Part shown: piece by piece, positions 35,593-45,543 of the stretch
Layout: every line of letters begins with the position of its first letter
Position numbering within the stretch: the stretch's first letter is position 1
Origin: an uncultured Bacteroides sp.
GTDB taxonomy: Bacteria > Bacteroidota > Bacteroidia > Bacteroidales > Bacteroidaceae
Reading direction: 5' to 3'
Assembly (NCBI GenBank): GCA_949289295.1
Contig: CASENM010000051.1
Span: forward strand, 1-64,000
Length of the DNA stretch: 64,000 nt
Notes under the pieces: generated by a model
Told to the model about the DNA's origin: nothing
Seen by the model: only the letters and a program-made list of their open reading frames with translations
The model's database searches: none
Program-made: the position numbers and the translations under genes

Positions 35593-38500
35593 TTGGAAAA
35601 TCCTCATATCGAACTGCAATCATTCGACTTGTTCGACCGCATCGAACGTGTCCACCGCCGTCCGCCGGCAAACCTGGAGAACATCCGGGCAAAATACATC
35701 CTGCTCTACAAAGTGCTGGAGGAGGCGGCTTATGAACTGACGGCAAGGAGCACACTGGCCTTCGCCAACCTGTTCTCGCGGCTGGACTTCATCGGGAAAG
35801 AAAAACGGATGACCCCCTCCGACCGATATGCCATACAGACCATGCGGAGGAACTGCCACAAGGCGATGGGCGACCGGTTCGAGCCGGACATGCAGGAATA
35901 TCTCTACGATCTGCGCGCACTGGTGCGCTTCGTGTCGCTGGGATTCGAAGCGGACATTCCGGCTTCGCTCCTGCCAGAAATCCCCCACTCCAACCGCCCC
36001 TACTCCGGCACGCGCCTCACACATATACCTTATATAAGAGCCTGCGTGACGAGTTGGGACGACTCGCTGATTTTCGCCTCGTGCGACAGCGAAGAGGAAC
36101 CGTTCATCGTCGTCAACTACCGGAAAGGGGGATACGACGGCGACCTGCTCTATCTGAAAGACCTGCTCCGTGAAAACCTTCCGCTCAACCTGCTCCACGT
36201 GAAGGTGGACGAGGAGAACCATTATATTCCGGGGCTGGTCGTAATCCACCCGGACTACCTCATCGACATCAGTTCGCTGGCCGCATGCTTCAGAGAATAC
36301 GGGCATCATCCGCTCAACTTTTTCATGAACAGGATCAAGCCGCGGGCCAACACGGCTCCCATCCTGATGGGTAACCTGGCAAGCCAGCTGCTCGACGACT
36401 TTGTCAACGAAAAGCCGGACTCTCCGGTCAGCTATGTACAGTCGGTCAACCGGTTTTTCGCGTCGGCTGCCCTGGAGTTCTGCACGTGCAAGCTTCCCGA
36501 CAACTTCCACGCGGCGGCGCAAAGCCAGATGATGAACATCCGTTCGTTCATCCACGACATCCTGCCCCACAACATCGCGGGGTTCGACCGGCGGAACACG
36601 CTGCTCGAAGCATCGTTCATCTGCGAACGCCTCGGCCTGCAGGGGCGAGTCGACATGCTGCAGAAAGACTTCAAGATTCTCATCGAACAGAAATCGGGCA
36701 AGCGCGACGAATACAACCGACGCCACAAGGAAGACCATTTCGTGCAGATGATGCTCTACCAAGGGGTGCTGATGCATAACTTCGGACAGAAGGCAAAAGA
36801 CATGCAGACTTTCCTGCTCTACTCGAAATACACCGACGGACTGATGCTGGAACACTTCTCGGAAAGACTGTTCCGCGAAAGCATCAGGCTGAGAAATCTC
36901 ATCGCGGCCCAGGAAATGGACTTTGCGGAGGGAGAAATCGTCCGGACCGTCGAAAGCCTGAGCACGGACCTGCTCAACGAACTGCAGGTGCACAACCGCC
37001 TGTGGAACGACTATCAGGAGCCGGAGCTGGAAACGGCCATCCGCACGCTGAAAAGGTGCACGCCGCTCGAAAAGGCCTATTTCGCCCGGTTCTTCACTTT
37101 CGTCTCCAAAGAGACGGCACTGAACAAGACAGGAGGAAACAACGACTCGTCAAGAGGCTTTGCGGGCACATGGCACAATCCCGTAAAAGAAAAGCTGGAA
37201 GCCGGAAACATCCTGACGGGACTGACCATCACGGACAAACGGCGGAGCGCACCCGGAAAAGGATATGACCTGGTCGAACTGAAAATCCCCCGGCAGGAAG
37301 ACGACTTCCTGCCCAATTTCCGGACCGGCGACATCGTGATATTCTATGCGTACGAGGGGGAACCCGACGTGCGCAACCACATCCTTATGCACGGAAACAT
37401 CGTAGACATGCAGACGGAACGGATCACCCTGCAGCTCCGCAACAGCCAGCAGAACAAGGACATCATCGGAGGGGAAAACGAGACGTTCTGCATCGAGCAC
37501 GACTCGTCGGACGTATCATCGGCCAACGCCGTCCGCGGACTGTATGCCTTCCTGGCCGCCACTGAAGAACGCAAGCGGCTGCTGCTAGGGCAGCGGAAAC
37601 CCTCGATCTCTCCGCAACGGACCCTGAACGGACACTACGGACGTTTCGACGAACTGGTCCTGAAGGAAAAGCAGGCCGACGACTATTTCCTGCTTGTCGG
37701 TCCGCCCGGCACCGGAAAGACTTCGTGCGCACTCCGCTACATGGTGGAAGAGGCATTGACCGACCCCGATACGTCGCTGCTCCTGCTCTCCTATACCAAC
37801 CGGGCCGTCGACGAAATCTGCGGCATGCTGACAGAATCGGGCATCGCCGCCCATACACCGTTCATCCGCATCGGCCACGAGCTGTCGTGCGACCGGCGTT
37901 ACCGCCCGTACCTGCTCAAGCACCGTCTGGAAGACTGCCCGAAACTGAAAGACATCCGGCAGCGGATTCAGGAAACCCGCCTCTTCGTCGGCACCACAAC
38001 AGCCGTCAACAACCGGTCGTATCTGTTCGACATCAAGCAGTTCGACACGGCCTTCATTGACGAAGCCTCACAGATTCTGGAACCCGACCTCGTGGGCATC
38101 CTCTCCGCACGCTGCGGAAAGCGGAATGCCGTCAGCAAATTCGTGCTCATCGGCGACTACAAGCAATTGCCCGCCATCGCCCTGCAGAACCGGGAAAATG
38201 CGGCCGTAAACGACCCACTGCTGAAAGGCATCGGGCTGGAGGACTGCCGCAACTCGCTGTTTGAACGTCTCTACAGGCAGGCCCCGGACGAGTGCAGAAG
38301 CGTCCTCCGCAAACAGGGACGCATGCATCCGGCCGTCGCGGAATTTCCCGACTGCACCTTCTACGCCCGCGAACAGCTGGAGCCTGTCCCCCTGCCCCAC
38401 CAGAAAGAGAAATCCCCATATACCTCCCCACCGGCCCCACAAGACGAGGTCGACCGCCTGCTGCTGGAACGGAGAATGGTATTCATCCCATCGGAAACGC

Positions 38501-39852
38501 CCGATGACTCGGCCCTGCTTTCCGACAAGACCAACATCCATGAGGCACGCATCGTGGCCTGCCTGCTGGCCCATATCTTCCGGCTCGCCGGAAACACCTT
38601 CCACCCGGACAAGACGGTGGGAGTCATCGTGCCCTACCGCAACCAGATAGCCATGATACGCAAAGAAATCGCCCACCTGGACCTTCCCGGCCTGGAGTAC
38701 ATATCCATCGACACGGTGGAACGGTATCAGGGCAGCCAGCGCGACGTAATCATCTATTCGTTTACCGTACGGAACTTCAGCCAGCTGAATTTCCTCACCG
38801 CGCAGACCTTTGCGGAAGACGGACAAATCATCGACCGGAAACTGAACGTGGCCGTCACTCGCGCCCGCAAGCAACTGCTCCTGACGGGCAATCCGCAGGT
38901 GCTGGGAGCCAACATCACTTTCTACAAGCTGATGGAATATATCCGGATGCACAACGGATATATCGAAACCTCCGCCGACAGCTTCTGCAAAGGCGACTTC
39001 CGGCTTCCGGACTACGGGAACGGATGGGACCTGAAGGCCGCCACCTACCCGCTTCCGGACCGCTTCGCGCAGCTCTTTGAACGATGGATCGGGAATCCTC
39101 CCGAAACAGACTCTCCGGAAAAGACAACGGCCGACCGGGAACTGACAGCCTACGGACGGATGGACTTCCACCGGATTGAGGAAAACGAGGAGGCACGACG
39201 GACACTCATCTACAACCGGCTTTACATGCGGAAACAGTTTCTGGCAGCACGCTCTGCCTTTGAAGACTGCGGCAACTGGTGGCGGCAGGCCGTCAGAAGC
39301 GTGTCCGGACGGATCGTGTTCTGCGACTTCTCCTGCGAATCCGGTCCGTCGGCACTGGCTTTTGCAGACATGTGCGACCATCTGTCCCATGCCGGCCTGA
39401 CCCTCGTCGGAATCTATCCCATGTATGGTCTGGCCGATACGGCGGCACGCTTCATCAAAGAAATGTATCCACACCTGCAGGCTCGCTTTGTGCCGCGCCT
39501 GGAAGCCGTGGAACGGGCGTTCTGGACAGCACACTCCGTGCTTTCCGAACTGATTGTCTTCCATTTCGGAAATTTCTTCGACCGCATCCCGGCAGAAGAG
39601 GCACGCGGACTTGCCCTGCAGATCAACCAGCTGGTATGCACAAGGCCGCTGAACCGGTATGTCACCTTTTTCCGCGCCGACAACGGCATCCGGTCGGACT
39701 GTCACTCCTACCGGACTTTCTGCAAGCACCTCACCCCCGACCTGCGCCCCGTCCATCCGGACATGCCGTTTGAGGGGAAGCTGCACTACAGCGGAAAAGA
39801 CTGCCCGGAAACCGACAGTTATTTATATGAATTGAGAACCAACGAAATATGA
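35593..39852 (+). CDS. PD-(D/E)XK nuclease / SF1 helicase fusion (Dna2-like)
   Basis: A 1419-residue protein beginning at a TTG start. Residues ~350-390 carry a RecB/Cas4-type nuclease: GRVDML (Asp), ILIEQKSGK (E-x-K) and QMMLYQGVL (QxxxY). The helicase follows: Walker A GPPGTGKTS (~702), SYTNRAVDE (Ia), FIDEASQI (Walker B ~820), LIGDYKQLPA (III), VGVIVPYRNQ (IV), TVERYQGSQRD (V, ~1040) and VAVTRARKQLL (VI, ~1086). This is a UPF1/Dna2-like SF1B arrangement. A further ~230 residues (about 1190-1419) have no match I recognise, including CDFSCESGPSALAFADM and FHFGNFFDRIPAEEARG. It lies between a lipoprotein and an SDR gene in one operon. Role in DNA processing or defence cannot be told. Confidence 0.82.
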   Translation: MENPHIELQSFDLFDRIERVHRRPPANLENIRAKYILLYKVLEEAAYELTARSTLAFANLFSRLDFIGKEKRMTPSDRYAIQTMRRNCHKAMGDRFEPDMQEYLYDLRALVRFVSLGFEADIPASLLPEIPHSNRPYSGTRLTHIPYIRACVTSWDDSLIFASCDSEEEPFIVVNYRKGGYDGDLLYLKDLLRENLPLNLLHVKVDEENHYIPGLVVIHPDYLIDISSLAACFREYGHHPLNFFMNRIKPRANTAPILMGNLASQLLDDFVNEKPDSPVSYVQSVNRFFASAALEFCTCKLPDNFHAAAQSQMMNIRSFIHDILPHNIAGFDRRNTLLEASFICERLGLQGRVDMLQKDFKILIEQKSGKRDEYNRRHKEDHFVQMMLYQGVLMHNFGQKAKDMQTFLLYSKYTDGLMLEHFSERLFRESIRLRNLIAAQEMDFAEGEIVRTVESLSTDLLNELQVHNRLWNDYQEPELETAIRTLKRCTPLEKAYFARFFTFVSKETALNKTGGNNDSSRGFAGTWHNPVKEKLEAGNILTGLTITDKRRSAPGKGYDLVELKIPRQEDDFLPNFRTGDIVIFYAYEGEPDVRNHILMHGNIVDMQTERITLQLRNSQQNKDIIGGENETFCIEHDSSDVSSANAVRGLYAFLAATEERKRLLLGQRKPSISPQRTLNGHYGRFDELVLKEKQADDYFLLVGPPGTGKTSCALRYMVEEALTDPDTSLLLLSYTNRAVDEICGMLTESGIAAHTPFIRIGHELSCDRRYRPYLLKHRLEDCPKLKDIRQRIQETRLFVGTTTAVNNRSYLFDIKQFDTAFIDEASQILEPDLVGILSARCGKRNAVSKFVLIGDYKQLPAIALQNRENAAVNDPLLKGIGLEDCRNSLFERLYRQAPDECRSVLRKQGRMHPAVAEFPDCTFYAREQLEPVPLPHQKEKSPYTSPPAPQDEVDRLLLERRMVFIPSETPDDSALLSDKTNIHEARIVACLLAHIFRLAGNTFHPDKTVGVIVPYRNQIAMIRKEIAHLDLPGLEYISIDTVERYQGSQRDVIIYSFTVRNFSQLNFLTAQTFAEDGQIIDRKLNVAVTRARKQLLLTGNPQVLGANITFYKLMEYIRMHNGYIETSADSFCKGDFRLPDYGNGWDLKAATYPLPDRFAQLFERWIGNPPETDSPEKTTADRELTAYGRMDFHRIEENEEARRTLIYNRLYMRKQFLAARSAFEDCGNWWRQAVRSVSGRIVFCDFSCESGPSALAFADMCDHLSHAGLTLVGIYPMYGLADTAARFIKEMYPHLQARFVPRLEAVERAFWTAHSVLSELIVFHFGNFFDRIPAEEARGLALQINQLVCTRPLNRYVTFFRADNGIRSDCHSYRTFCKHLTPDLRPVHPDMPFEGKLHYSGKDCPETDSYLYELRTNEI

Positions 39853-39859
39853 CAAAGTT

Positions 39860-40603
39860 ATGAAACGAGTGAGCAACAAACGGGCGGTACTCATCGGAGG
39901 TACCTCCGGCATCGGTTACGAAACGGCATTATGCCTGCTGAAGAAAGGCTGGAAACTGGGAATCGCCGGACGGCGGACAGGAAAGCTGAAGGAAATACAG
40001 GCTATGGCGCCCAACCAGATTACCATCCGGCGGATTGACGTCTGCCAGGAAAACGCCGCGGACGAGCTGATGGAACTTATCGGCGAACTGGGAGGTATGG
40101 ACCTCTTCATCCAGTGTGCGGGCATCGGCTACCAGAATCTGACGCTCAACACGGAAACAGAACTCGACACCGTGGCCACCAACGTGGAAGGCTTTGTACG
40201 CATGGTCGACACTGCATTCCACCATTTCGCACAGAAAGGACGAGGACACATCTGCGTGGTCAGCTCCATCGCAGGGACAAAAGGGCTGGGAGTCGCGCCG
40301 GCTTATTCCGCCACCAAACGTTTCCAGAACATCTACATAGACAGTCTGGAACAACTGTCGCGCCTGAGAAGATACCGCATCCGCTTCACCGACATCCGCC
40401 CGGGTTTTGTCAATACAGACCTGCTGGACGACGGAAAACGCTACCCGATGCTGATGAGTGCGGAGAAAGTGGCCCGCCGCATCGTATCGGCCATCGAACA
40501 CAAGCGGCGGATTGTAGTTATCGACTGGCGTTACCGGCTGCTGGTGGGTTTCTGGCGGCTCATACCCCGCTGGATATGGAAAAGGCTCCCCATCCACAAC
40601 TGA
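39860..40603 (+). CDS. SDR-family NAD(P)-dependent oxidoreductase
   Basis: A 247-residue classical short-chain dehydrogenase. Cofactor loop GGTSGIG (13-19), CAGIG (~89), catalytic Ser in VVSSIAG (~135) and Tyr/Lys in YSATK (~150-154). An Arg-rich RRTGK after strand 2 suggests NADPH preference. The C terminus has a hydrophobic, basic stretch (YRLLVGFWRLIPRWIWKRL) that may associate with a membrane. It follows the nuclease-helicase by 7 bases. It converges on the MATE gene with 6 bases between stops and no terminator. Substrate unknown. Confidence 0.88.
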   Translation: MKRVSNKRAVLIGGTSGIGYETALCLLKKGWKLGIAGRRTGKLKEIQAMAPNQITIRRIDVCQENAADELMELIGELGGMDLFIQCAGIGYQNLTLNTETELDTVATNVEGFVRMVDTAFHHFAQKGRGHICVVSSIAGTKGLGVAPAYSATKRFQNIYIDSLEQLSRLRRYRIRFTDIRPGFVNTDLLDDGKRYPMLMSAEKVARRIVSAIEHKRRIVVIDWRYRLLVGFWRLIPRWIWKRLPIHN

Positions 40604-40609
40604 CCGCTT

Positions 40610-41974
40610 TCAGGCCGCCGCACGCTCCCTGGCTACAATGAGACGCAGACGGCGATACACATGGATGAATGCCGGAATAAGGAAGAGGTTGGCAAAGAGC
40701 CAGGCTGTAGGGTCGCCGAAACAGACTCCCCAGAATCCCCACAGCGGCACAGCAACCACGCTGACAAGCACCCTCGCCACCATCTCGGACACTCCGGAGA
40801 ACATGGCCAGCTTCGTATAGCCGGCCCCCTGGATGGAATAGCGGAGAATGCTCAGCGAACCCAGCAGAAGGAAGAACGACACGTTGACATGCAGAAACAG
40901 GGCGGTGTCGGCTATGATTTCGGTTTCATCCGGCGCAATGAACAGAAGAGCGAACTTCTCAGCGCCCAACCAGATGAAGATTCCTACGGAAAAGGAATAG
41001 ACGGCCATCATCAGGGCGGCCGACCGGATGCCCATCCAGATACGGTCGGGTTTTCCGGCACCGTAATTCTGGCCGGAATAGGTGGCCATAGCCATCCCCA
41101 GGCTGTCAAGCGGGCACATCACAAACATCTTGATGCGCATGGCGGCCGTAAAAGCGGCCACACAGGCCGTACCGAGTGCGTTGTTCGCACTCTGGAGCAT
41201 GATGCTGCCAATGGCGGTAATGGAGAACTGAAGCCCCATAGGCACACCGATGGAAAGCAGCTGACGGGCCAGCTCCAGACGGAAACGACGCTCGGAAGGC
41301 TGCGTTTTCAGCACATCGAACTTGCGGTACATATAGAAATAGCACAGCACGGCCGACACGCCTTGCGAAAATACAGTGGCGATGGCAGCACCCGACACTC
41401 CCCACCGGAGCACCAGAATGCAGAACAGGTCGAGCAGAATGTTAAGCACGGCAGAAAACAGCAGAAACCAGAACGGAGTCTTGCTGTCGCCCAGCGCACG
41501 GATAATGCTCGACAGAAGATTATAGAAAAAGGTGCACGGAATACCGACAAACGTAATGAGCAGGTAAAAATAGGCTCCTTCAAAAATATGGTCGGGCGTA
41601 CGCATGGAACGGAGAATGAAGGCGCACAGCAGACTCGTCACGACAGCAATCACTGCCGACATCACCGCCGCCAGCTTCAGACTGACAGAAACATACCTGC
41701 GCAAGGTGACATAATCATGCGCGCCGAATTTCTGGGCCACCGGGATGCTGAACCCTCCGCAACATCCGTTGCAGAATCCCAGAATCAGAAACACCACCGA
41801 GGTGCTGGCTCCCACAGAAGCCAATGCATCAATCCCCAGAAATTTCCCCACAATGGCAGCATCGGCCAATGAGTAAGTCTGCTGCAACAGATTTCCCAGA
41901 AGCAGAGGAAGAGAAAAGTTCAGAATCAACGGCAGGCTGGGCCCCGACGTCATTTCTTTTGTAGTTTGTGCCAT
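40610..41974 (-). CDS. MATE-family efflux transporter
   Basis: A 454-residue MATE exporter with about twelve hydrophobic helices in two related halves. Features: SLPLLLGNLLQQTYSLADAAIVGKFLGIDALASVGAS at the N terminus (typical of the DinF/NorM-like families), and GTACVAAFTAAMRI in the second half. Likely exports cationic compounds or other toxic metabolites with H+ or Na+. It stands alone on the minus strand with its stop 6 bases from the convergent SDR. Confidence 0.9.
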   Translation of the reverse strand: MAQTTKEMTSGPSLPLILNFSLPLLLGNLLQQTYSLADAAIVGKFLGIDALASVGASTSVVFLILGFCNGCCGGFSIPVAQKFGAHDYVTLRRYVSVSLKLAAVMSAVIAVVTSLLCAFILRSMRTPDHIFEGAYFYLLITFVGIPCTFFYNLLSSIIRALGDSKTPFWFLLFSAVLNILLDLFCILVLRWGVSGAAIATVFSQGVSAVLCYFYMYRKFDVLKTQPSERRFRLELARQLLSIGVPMGLQFSITAIGSIMLQSANNALGTACVAAFTAAMRIKMFVMCPLDSLGMAMATYSGQNYGAGKPDRIWMGIRSAALMMAVYSFSVGIFIWLGAEKFALLFIAPDETEIIADTALFLHVNVSFFLLLGSLSILRYSIQGAGYTKLAMFSGVSEMVARVLVSVVAVPLWGFWGVCFGDPTAWLFANLFLIPAFIHVYRRLRLIVARERAAA

Positions 41975-42083
41975 AAGAAGTCGGTCTCACTAAAGTCGCA
42001 CAAAATTACAGCATGTACAGACAGAATAGATTCTCGGGAAGGTCAATTCGCGGATTTCCCCCATTTTCTTGATTTAAGGCAAG

Positions 42084-42138
42084 AAAAGAGGCTGTCTCCA
42101 GTCAAGATTTGAGAACAAATCTAACAGGAGACAGCCTC
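42084..42138 (-). terminator. Terminator of lipoprotein gene
   Basis: GAGGCTGTCTCC (42088-42099) pairs perfectly with GGAGACAGCCTC (42127-42138); inside, AGATTTG pairs with CAAATCT. On the minus strand TTTTCTT follows. Same GAGGCTGTCTC stem as at 25942-26010. Confidence 0.85.
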
Positions 42139-42149
42139 CGCAGCATGTA

Positions 42150-43502
42150 TCATTCGGAAATGCAGTATGTTTTTATTGGTTTGATATCGGCTATTTCATA
42201 ACCCATAAATGTACTACGGGAACTCCTGCCCGAAGCCGGTTCAATGAAATAACCCGCATCATCTATACCAAACTGTTCCTTCAAGTCTTTTGCATTAAAT
42301 ACAGAGATGATATAATTTATTTGGTTTTGCTGGGGAGTCACCTTGTCCTGATGATAGGGCAAGGTAATCATCATAGCCTTACTCTTACCACTGTTATCGG
42401 TACATCTCACCAACAAATGTGAGTTCAGCACATTATCTTTTTCCTGCTCTTCCGTCCCGACAGGAGTACAAAGATAACTTGCATCCGTAGAGATGCCATA
42501 ACCATAATAAGTTAACTCATCGGATTCAATACCGCCAACAGGACCTGCGCCACCCGTTTTAAACCGATTGGGTTCAAACTTCAAATAATCCCCTTGGTCC
42601 TTTCCGTTAGACTCATAATAACCATACTCGCCTGAAGGCTGATTATTCTTCAAATCGTACTCGGTCGGGAATTTTCCCAAATAGATTTTCATCGACCAAT
42701 TGCCATGCGAAAGGCCTGTAGTTTCTATCCATCCCTGATCATCAATACTATAATCGTATTCCGCATTTTCATTCAAATTATCCAAGTTTGTAAAAATCAC
42801 AGTTTCACGGAATCCTCCCACTACTCTTAACATCGGGACATATGTCAAGCCCCCTACTCCACTAGAATTAGGAAGCATGGACTCTACCTCAAAGGTGCCA
42901 CGAGACCTAAAAATTTCAATGGAACCAAAAGTATCTTCCCTATATTGCATCCACATTAACGGATACTTCTTCTTACTACCATCAATCTTCAAATCATTGG
43001 AAACATAGGGGAGTTCTATCGAGCCATCATTAACATCTGCAACATCGCACTTCCAAATATCATCTGGCCAAGATGAGAAATAAACCACATCACCAGAAAT
43101 AAATCGAGCCGTATTTTCATCCTCCGGATCAATAAGCACGTCTGTATTCCCTGAAACATAAATAGTCCCATTATCCTCCTTTATACGATATTTAAAAAAG
43201 CCATTCTCCGCTTTCAATTGTACGACACCCTTACTGTCTCCGGTATATGTATGCATATACACCCAGTTCGCGTCATAAATATTCAGAAATGACAAATTAT
43301 TATCACCTGAGATTTCTCTTGAAGACTTATCAGACTCTTCAGACTCAGCATGCACTCGGACAATATATTCATTAGGTGCAACTTCCTCGCTTTCACTCGG
43401 TTGCGGATTGACATTATTATCTGTTGGAATTTCATTTGAATCGGAACAAGACACAAATGCCAATACAGCACAGAATAGCATTCCTATTTTTATCTTTTTC
43501 AT
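42150..43502 (-). CDS. Lipoprotein of unknown function, fimbrillin-like?
   Basis: A 450-residue lipoprotein from Met at 43502 (MKKIKIGMLFCAVLAFVSC, lipobox Cys ~19); an earlier Met at 43511 is possible. The mature region is acidic, strand-rich and has no catalytic motif. SIEIFRSRGTFEVESM resembles the R-containing strand of FimA/Mfa-like subunits, so a distant fimbrillin is possible. It follows the small peptide gene by 26 bases. Lower GC than neighbours, which may point to acquisition. Confidence 0.6.
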   Translation of the reverse strand: MKKIKIGMLFCAVLAFVSCSDSNEIPTDNNVNPQPSESEEVAPNEYIVRVHAESEESDKSSREISGDNNLSFLNIYDANWVYMHTYTGDSKGVVQLKAENGFFKYRIKEDNGTIYVSGNTDVLIDPEDENTARFISGDVVYFSSWPDDIWKCDVADVNDGSIELPYVSNDLKIDGSKKKYPLMWMQYREDTFGSIEIFRSRGTFEVESMLPNSSGVGGLTYVPMLRVVGGFRETVIFTNLDNLNENAEYDYSIDDQGWIETTGLSHGNWSMKIYLGKFPTEYDLKNNQPSGEYGYYESNGKDQGDYLKFEPNRFKTGGAGPVGGIESDELTYYGYGISTDASYLCTPVGTEEQEKDNVLNSHLLVRCTDNSGKSKAMMITLPYHQDKVTPQQNQINYIISVFNAKDLKEQFGIDDAGYFIEPASGRSSRSTFMGYEIADIKPIKTYCISE

Positions 43503-43528
43503 AATAATCAATTCATTAAATTAAATAA

Positions 43529-43771
43529 TCATTCCGGCCATGAACTCCATACATTAGATTCTCCATCATTTGCTTTTTTATATATAGCCGACCTAATACC
43601 GCCCGTACTCTGACCCCATACGGAAACATCCGGATTACCCACACCAGACAGCATCAGAACATCCCCTAAATCTACATTCACGAGTCCGACAACTGGCTTT
43701 TCATAAGCACTCTTTCCTTCCTGTTTTTCAATCTCCTTTTTCATAAGCATAGTTTTAATTAAATCTAACAT
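43529..43771 (-). CDS. Small peptide without signal sequence
   Basis: Up to 80 residues; the true start may be 43771, 43750 or 43744 (MKKEIEKQEGKSAY, 71 residues). The N-terminal part is charged, followed by AYEKPVVGLVNVDLGDVLML and a small-residue, Ser/Gly/Trp-rich tail (SGVGNPDVSVWGQSTGG ... SNVWSSWPE). No signal peptide or membrane helix. Similar short proteins with the YxxP-LxLxDVLxxSG pattern occur in many Bacteroidales next to surface lipoproteins, but I know no function. Upstream of, and probably cotranscribed with, the lipoprotein at 42150. Confidence 0.55.
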   Translation of the reverse strand: MLDLIKTMLMKKEIEKQEGKSAYEKPVVGLVNVDLGDVLMLSGVGNPDVSVWGQSTGGIRSAIYKKANDGESNVWSSWPE

Positions 43772-44453
43772 TATTTGTTTTGAGTTGATGCAAGGAAATC
43801 CTGCAGAGTCTTTTTTAGGGTCAACTCCGTCCTTTTCTCTTTGTTCCCGTCCGGCTACAACGACTGCCTTGAAAACAGAAAAACTTTTCGGGAAGATCCC
43901 CCTACCTAAAGACAGAACAGAATATCAACAAGCTCTTTCTCATGACAGCAATATAAGAATTAATATTATAACAACAAAGAGATTAGAGTTCAAACACGAC
44001 TTTACAAATGTTTTTTAACTTTTATAAAATATATGATACAAAAAATATCTGTTTCCAAACAGGATCATTTTGAAAAGGGGAAAATACCAGCAAAGAGAAA
44101 GCAACAGACAATCGGACACATCCGGAAAAAAATAAAGCAACAGCTCTAAAAAGAGAACACACGTCAAATACAACCCCTCCATTTCTTACAAAATGTCAGC
44201 CAAAGAGACCATACATAGATATATAAAAGAACTGTTCTCCGACTCACGTCGAAGAACAGCCACAACACAAACACAAAATAAAACACGACAAAACTACTAT
44301 GCATCCACATCGGTCTTCCCATCATCAGGGAAAGACAACAACTCATGTATATTCACATACTCACGGCCGCTTGCCGACATGTTGCATTCATAAAACGTAA
44401 AAAGAACATTTAATGTTTCAAATACCTTTCTACAAGCAAGAATCTACCTATAT
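43772..44453. other. 682-base AT-rich gap
   Basis: Between the small peptide gene and the galE stop, both on the minus strand. Contains short open frames on both strands, none with coding character or a start signal. No canonical TAnnTTTG box for the peptide gene could be found. No strong terminator hairpin after galE was seen. Confidence 0.5.
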
Positions 44454-45488
44454 TTACATAATTCCATTTTCACGCAACTTCAGCTGCCATTTCCAGGCCG
44501 AGCGCAATGTGTCTTCAATAGAGGTTCCGGCTTTCCATCCCAATTCCGTATTGGCATACGTCGGGTCTGCCCAAACCTTCTCAATATCACCTGCACGGCG
44601 GCCCGTAATCTGATAATTCAGTTTCACGCCCGTTGCCTCTTCAAACTTGTTGATCAGTTCAAGCACTGAAACGCCCCGACCCGTACCGATGTTGAACACT
44701 TCCACCTTGTCTTTCTGTTTGTCTTCGAGGATACGGTTCATGGCCACCACGTGAGCTTTTGCCAGATCGACCACATAAATGTAGTCGCGGATGCAGGAAC
44801 CGTCGGGAGTGTCGTAGTCATCGCCAAACACGCTCAGTTTCTCACGGATACCGATAGCAGTCTGAGTCAGATACGGAATCAGGTTCTGCGGAACTCCGTT
44901 AGGCAGTTCACCGATAAGAGCAGTAGGATGCGCACCTATAGGGTTGAAGTAACGCAACAGGATGGCATGTATCGGAGAGCCCGACGCGATAGTGTCACGG
45001 ATAATCTCCTCGTTCACCTGTTTGGTGTTGCCATAAGGAGATTCGGCCTTCTTGATAGGAGCCTGTTCGGTAACCGGCAGGATGTCGGGCTGTCCATAGA
45101 CCGTACACGAAGAAGAAAAGATGATTCCTTTCACCCCATGTTTCGGCATCAGCTCCAATATATTGATAAGAGACACGAGATTATTACGATAATACAACAA
45201 AGGCTTCTGTACAGACTCACCTACAGCCTTGCTTGCCGCAAAATGGATGATACCTTCGATGCCGGGATACTTGGCGAACACGCCGTCCAGCCCGGCATAA
45301 TCCAAGCAATCCACCTTCTCGAACGCAGGACGTTCGCCGGTAATCTGTTCGATATTGTCCACTACATCCGCACGCGAATTCGACAAATTGTCCACGATGA
45401 TTACCTCATAGCCACTGTTCTGCAGTTCAACCACTGTATGCGAACCGATATAACCGGTTCCTCCTGTAACAAGAATTCTTTTTTTCAT
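44454..45488 (-). CDS. galE: UDP-glucose 4-epimerase
   Basis: A 344-residue GalE with NAD-binding GGTGYIGSH (8-16), SSSCTVYG with catalytic Ser/Thr (~122-129) and SPYGNTK, the YxxxK pair (~149-153). The conserved PIGAHP and VFNIGTGRGVSVLELI blocks are present. It interconverts UDP-glucose and UDP-galactose for the Leloir pathway and surface polysaccharide precursors. The family's usual length is about 338. Monocistronic; a -7 box TATATTTG lies at 45544-45551. Confidence 0.95.
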   Translation of the reverse strand: MKKRILVTGGTGYIGSHTVVELQNSGYEVIIVDNLSNSRADVVDNIEQITGERPAFEKVDCLDYAGLDGVFAKYPGIEGIIHFAASKAVGESVQKPLLYYRNNLVSLINILELMPKHGVKGIIFSSSCTVYGQPDILPVTEQAPIKKAESPYGNTKQVNEEIIRDTIASGSPIHAILLRYFNPIGAHPTALIGELPNGVPQNLIPYLTQTAIGIREKLSVFGDDYDTPDGSCIRDYIYVVDLAKAHVVAMNRILEDKQKDKVEVFNIGTGRGVSVLELINKFEEATGVKLNYQITGRRAGDIEKVWADPTYANTELGWKAGTSIEDTLRSAWKWQLKLRENGIM

Positions 45489-45543
45489 GACATTCTGGTC
45501 TTTTCTATTGAGTTCTAAATAAAGTTTATATATAACGTTTGAG

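Noticed and set aside
35620..36993. 457-codon minus-strand open frame inside the nuclease-helicase gene
   Set aside because: Opposite frame of a motif-complete gene; no start signal or family.
35593..39852. CRISPR-Cas association of the Cas4-like nuclease
   Set aside because: No repeat array or other cas gene within the window.
43785..44018. 77-codon plus-strand open frame in the AT-rich gap
   Set aside because: No promoter, no domain, composition like non-coding; divergent peptide gene start overlaps its upstream region.
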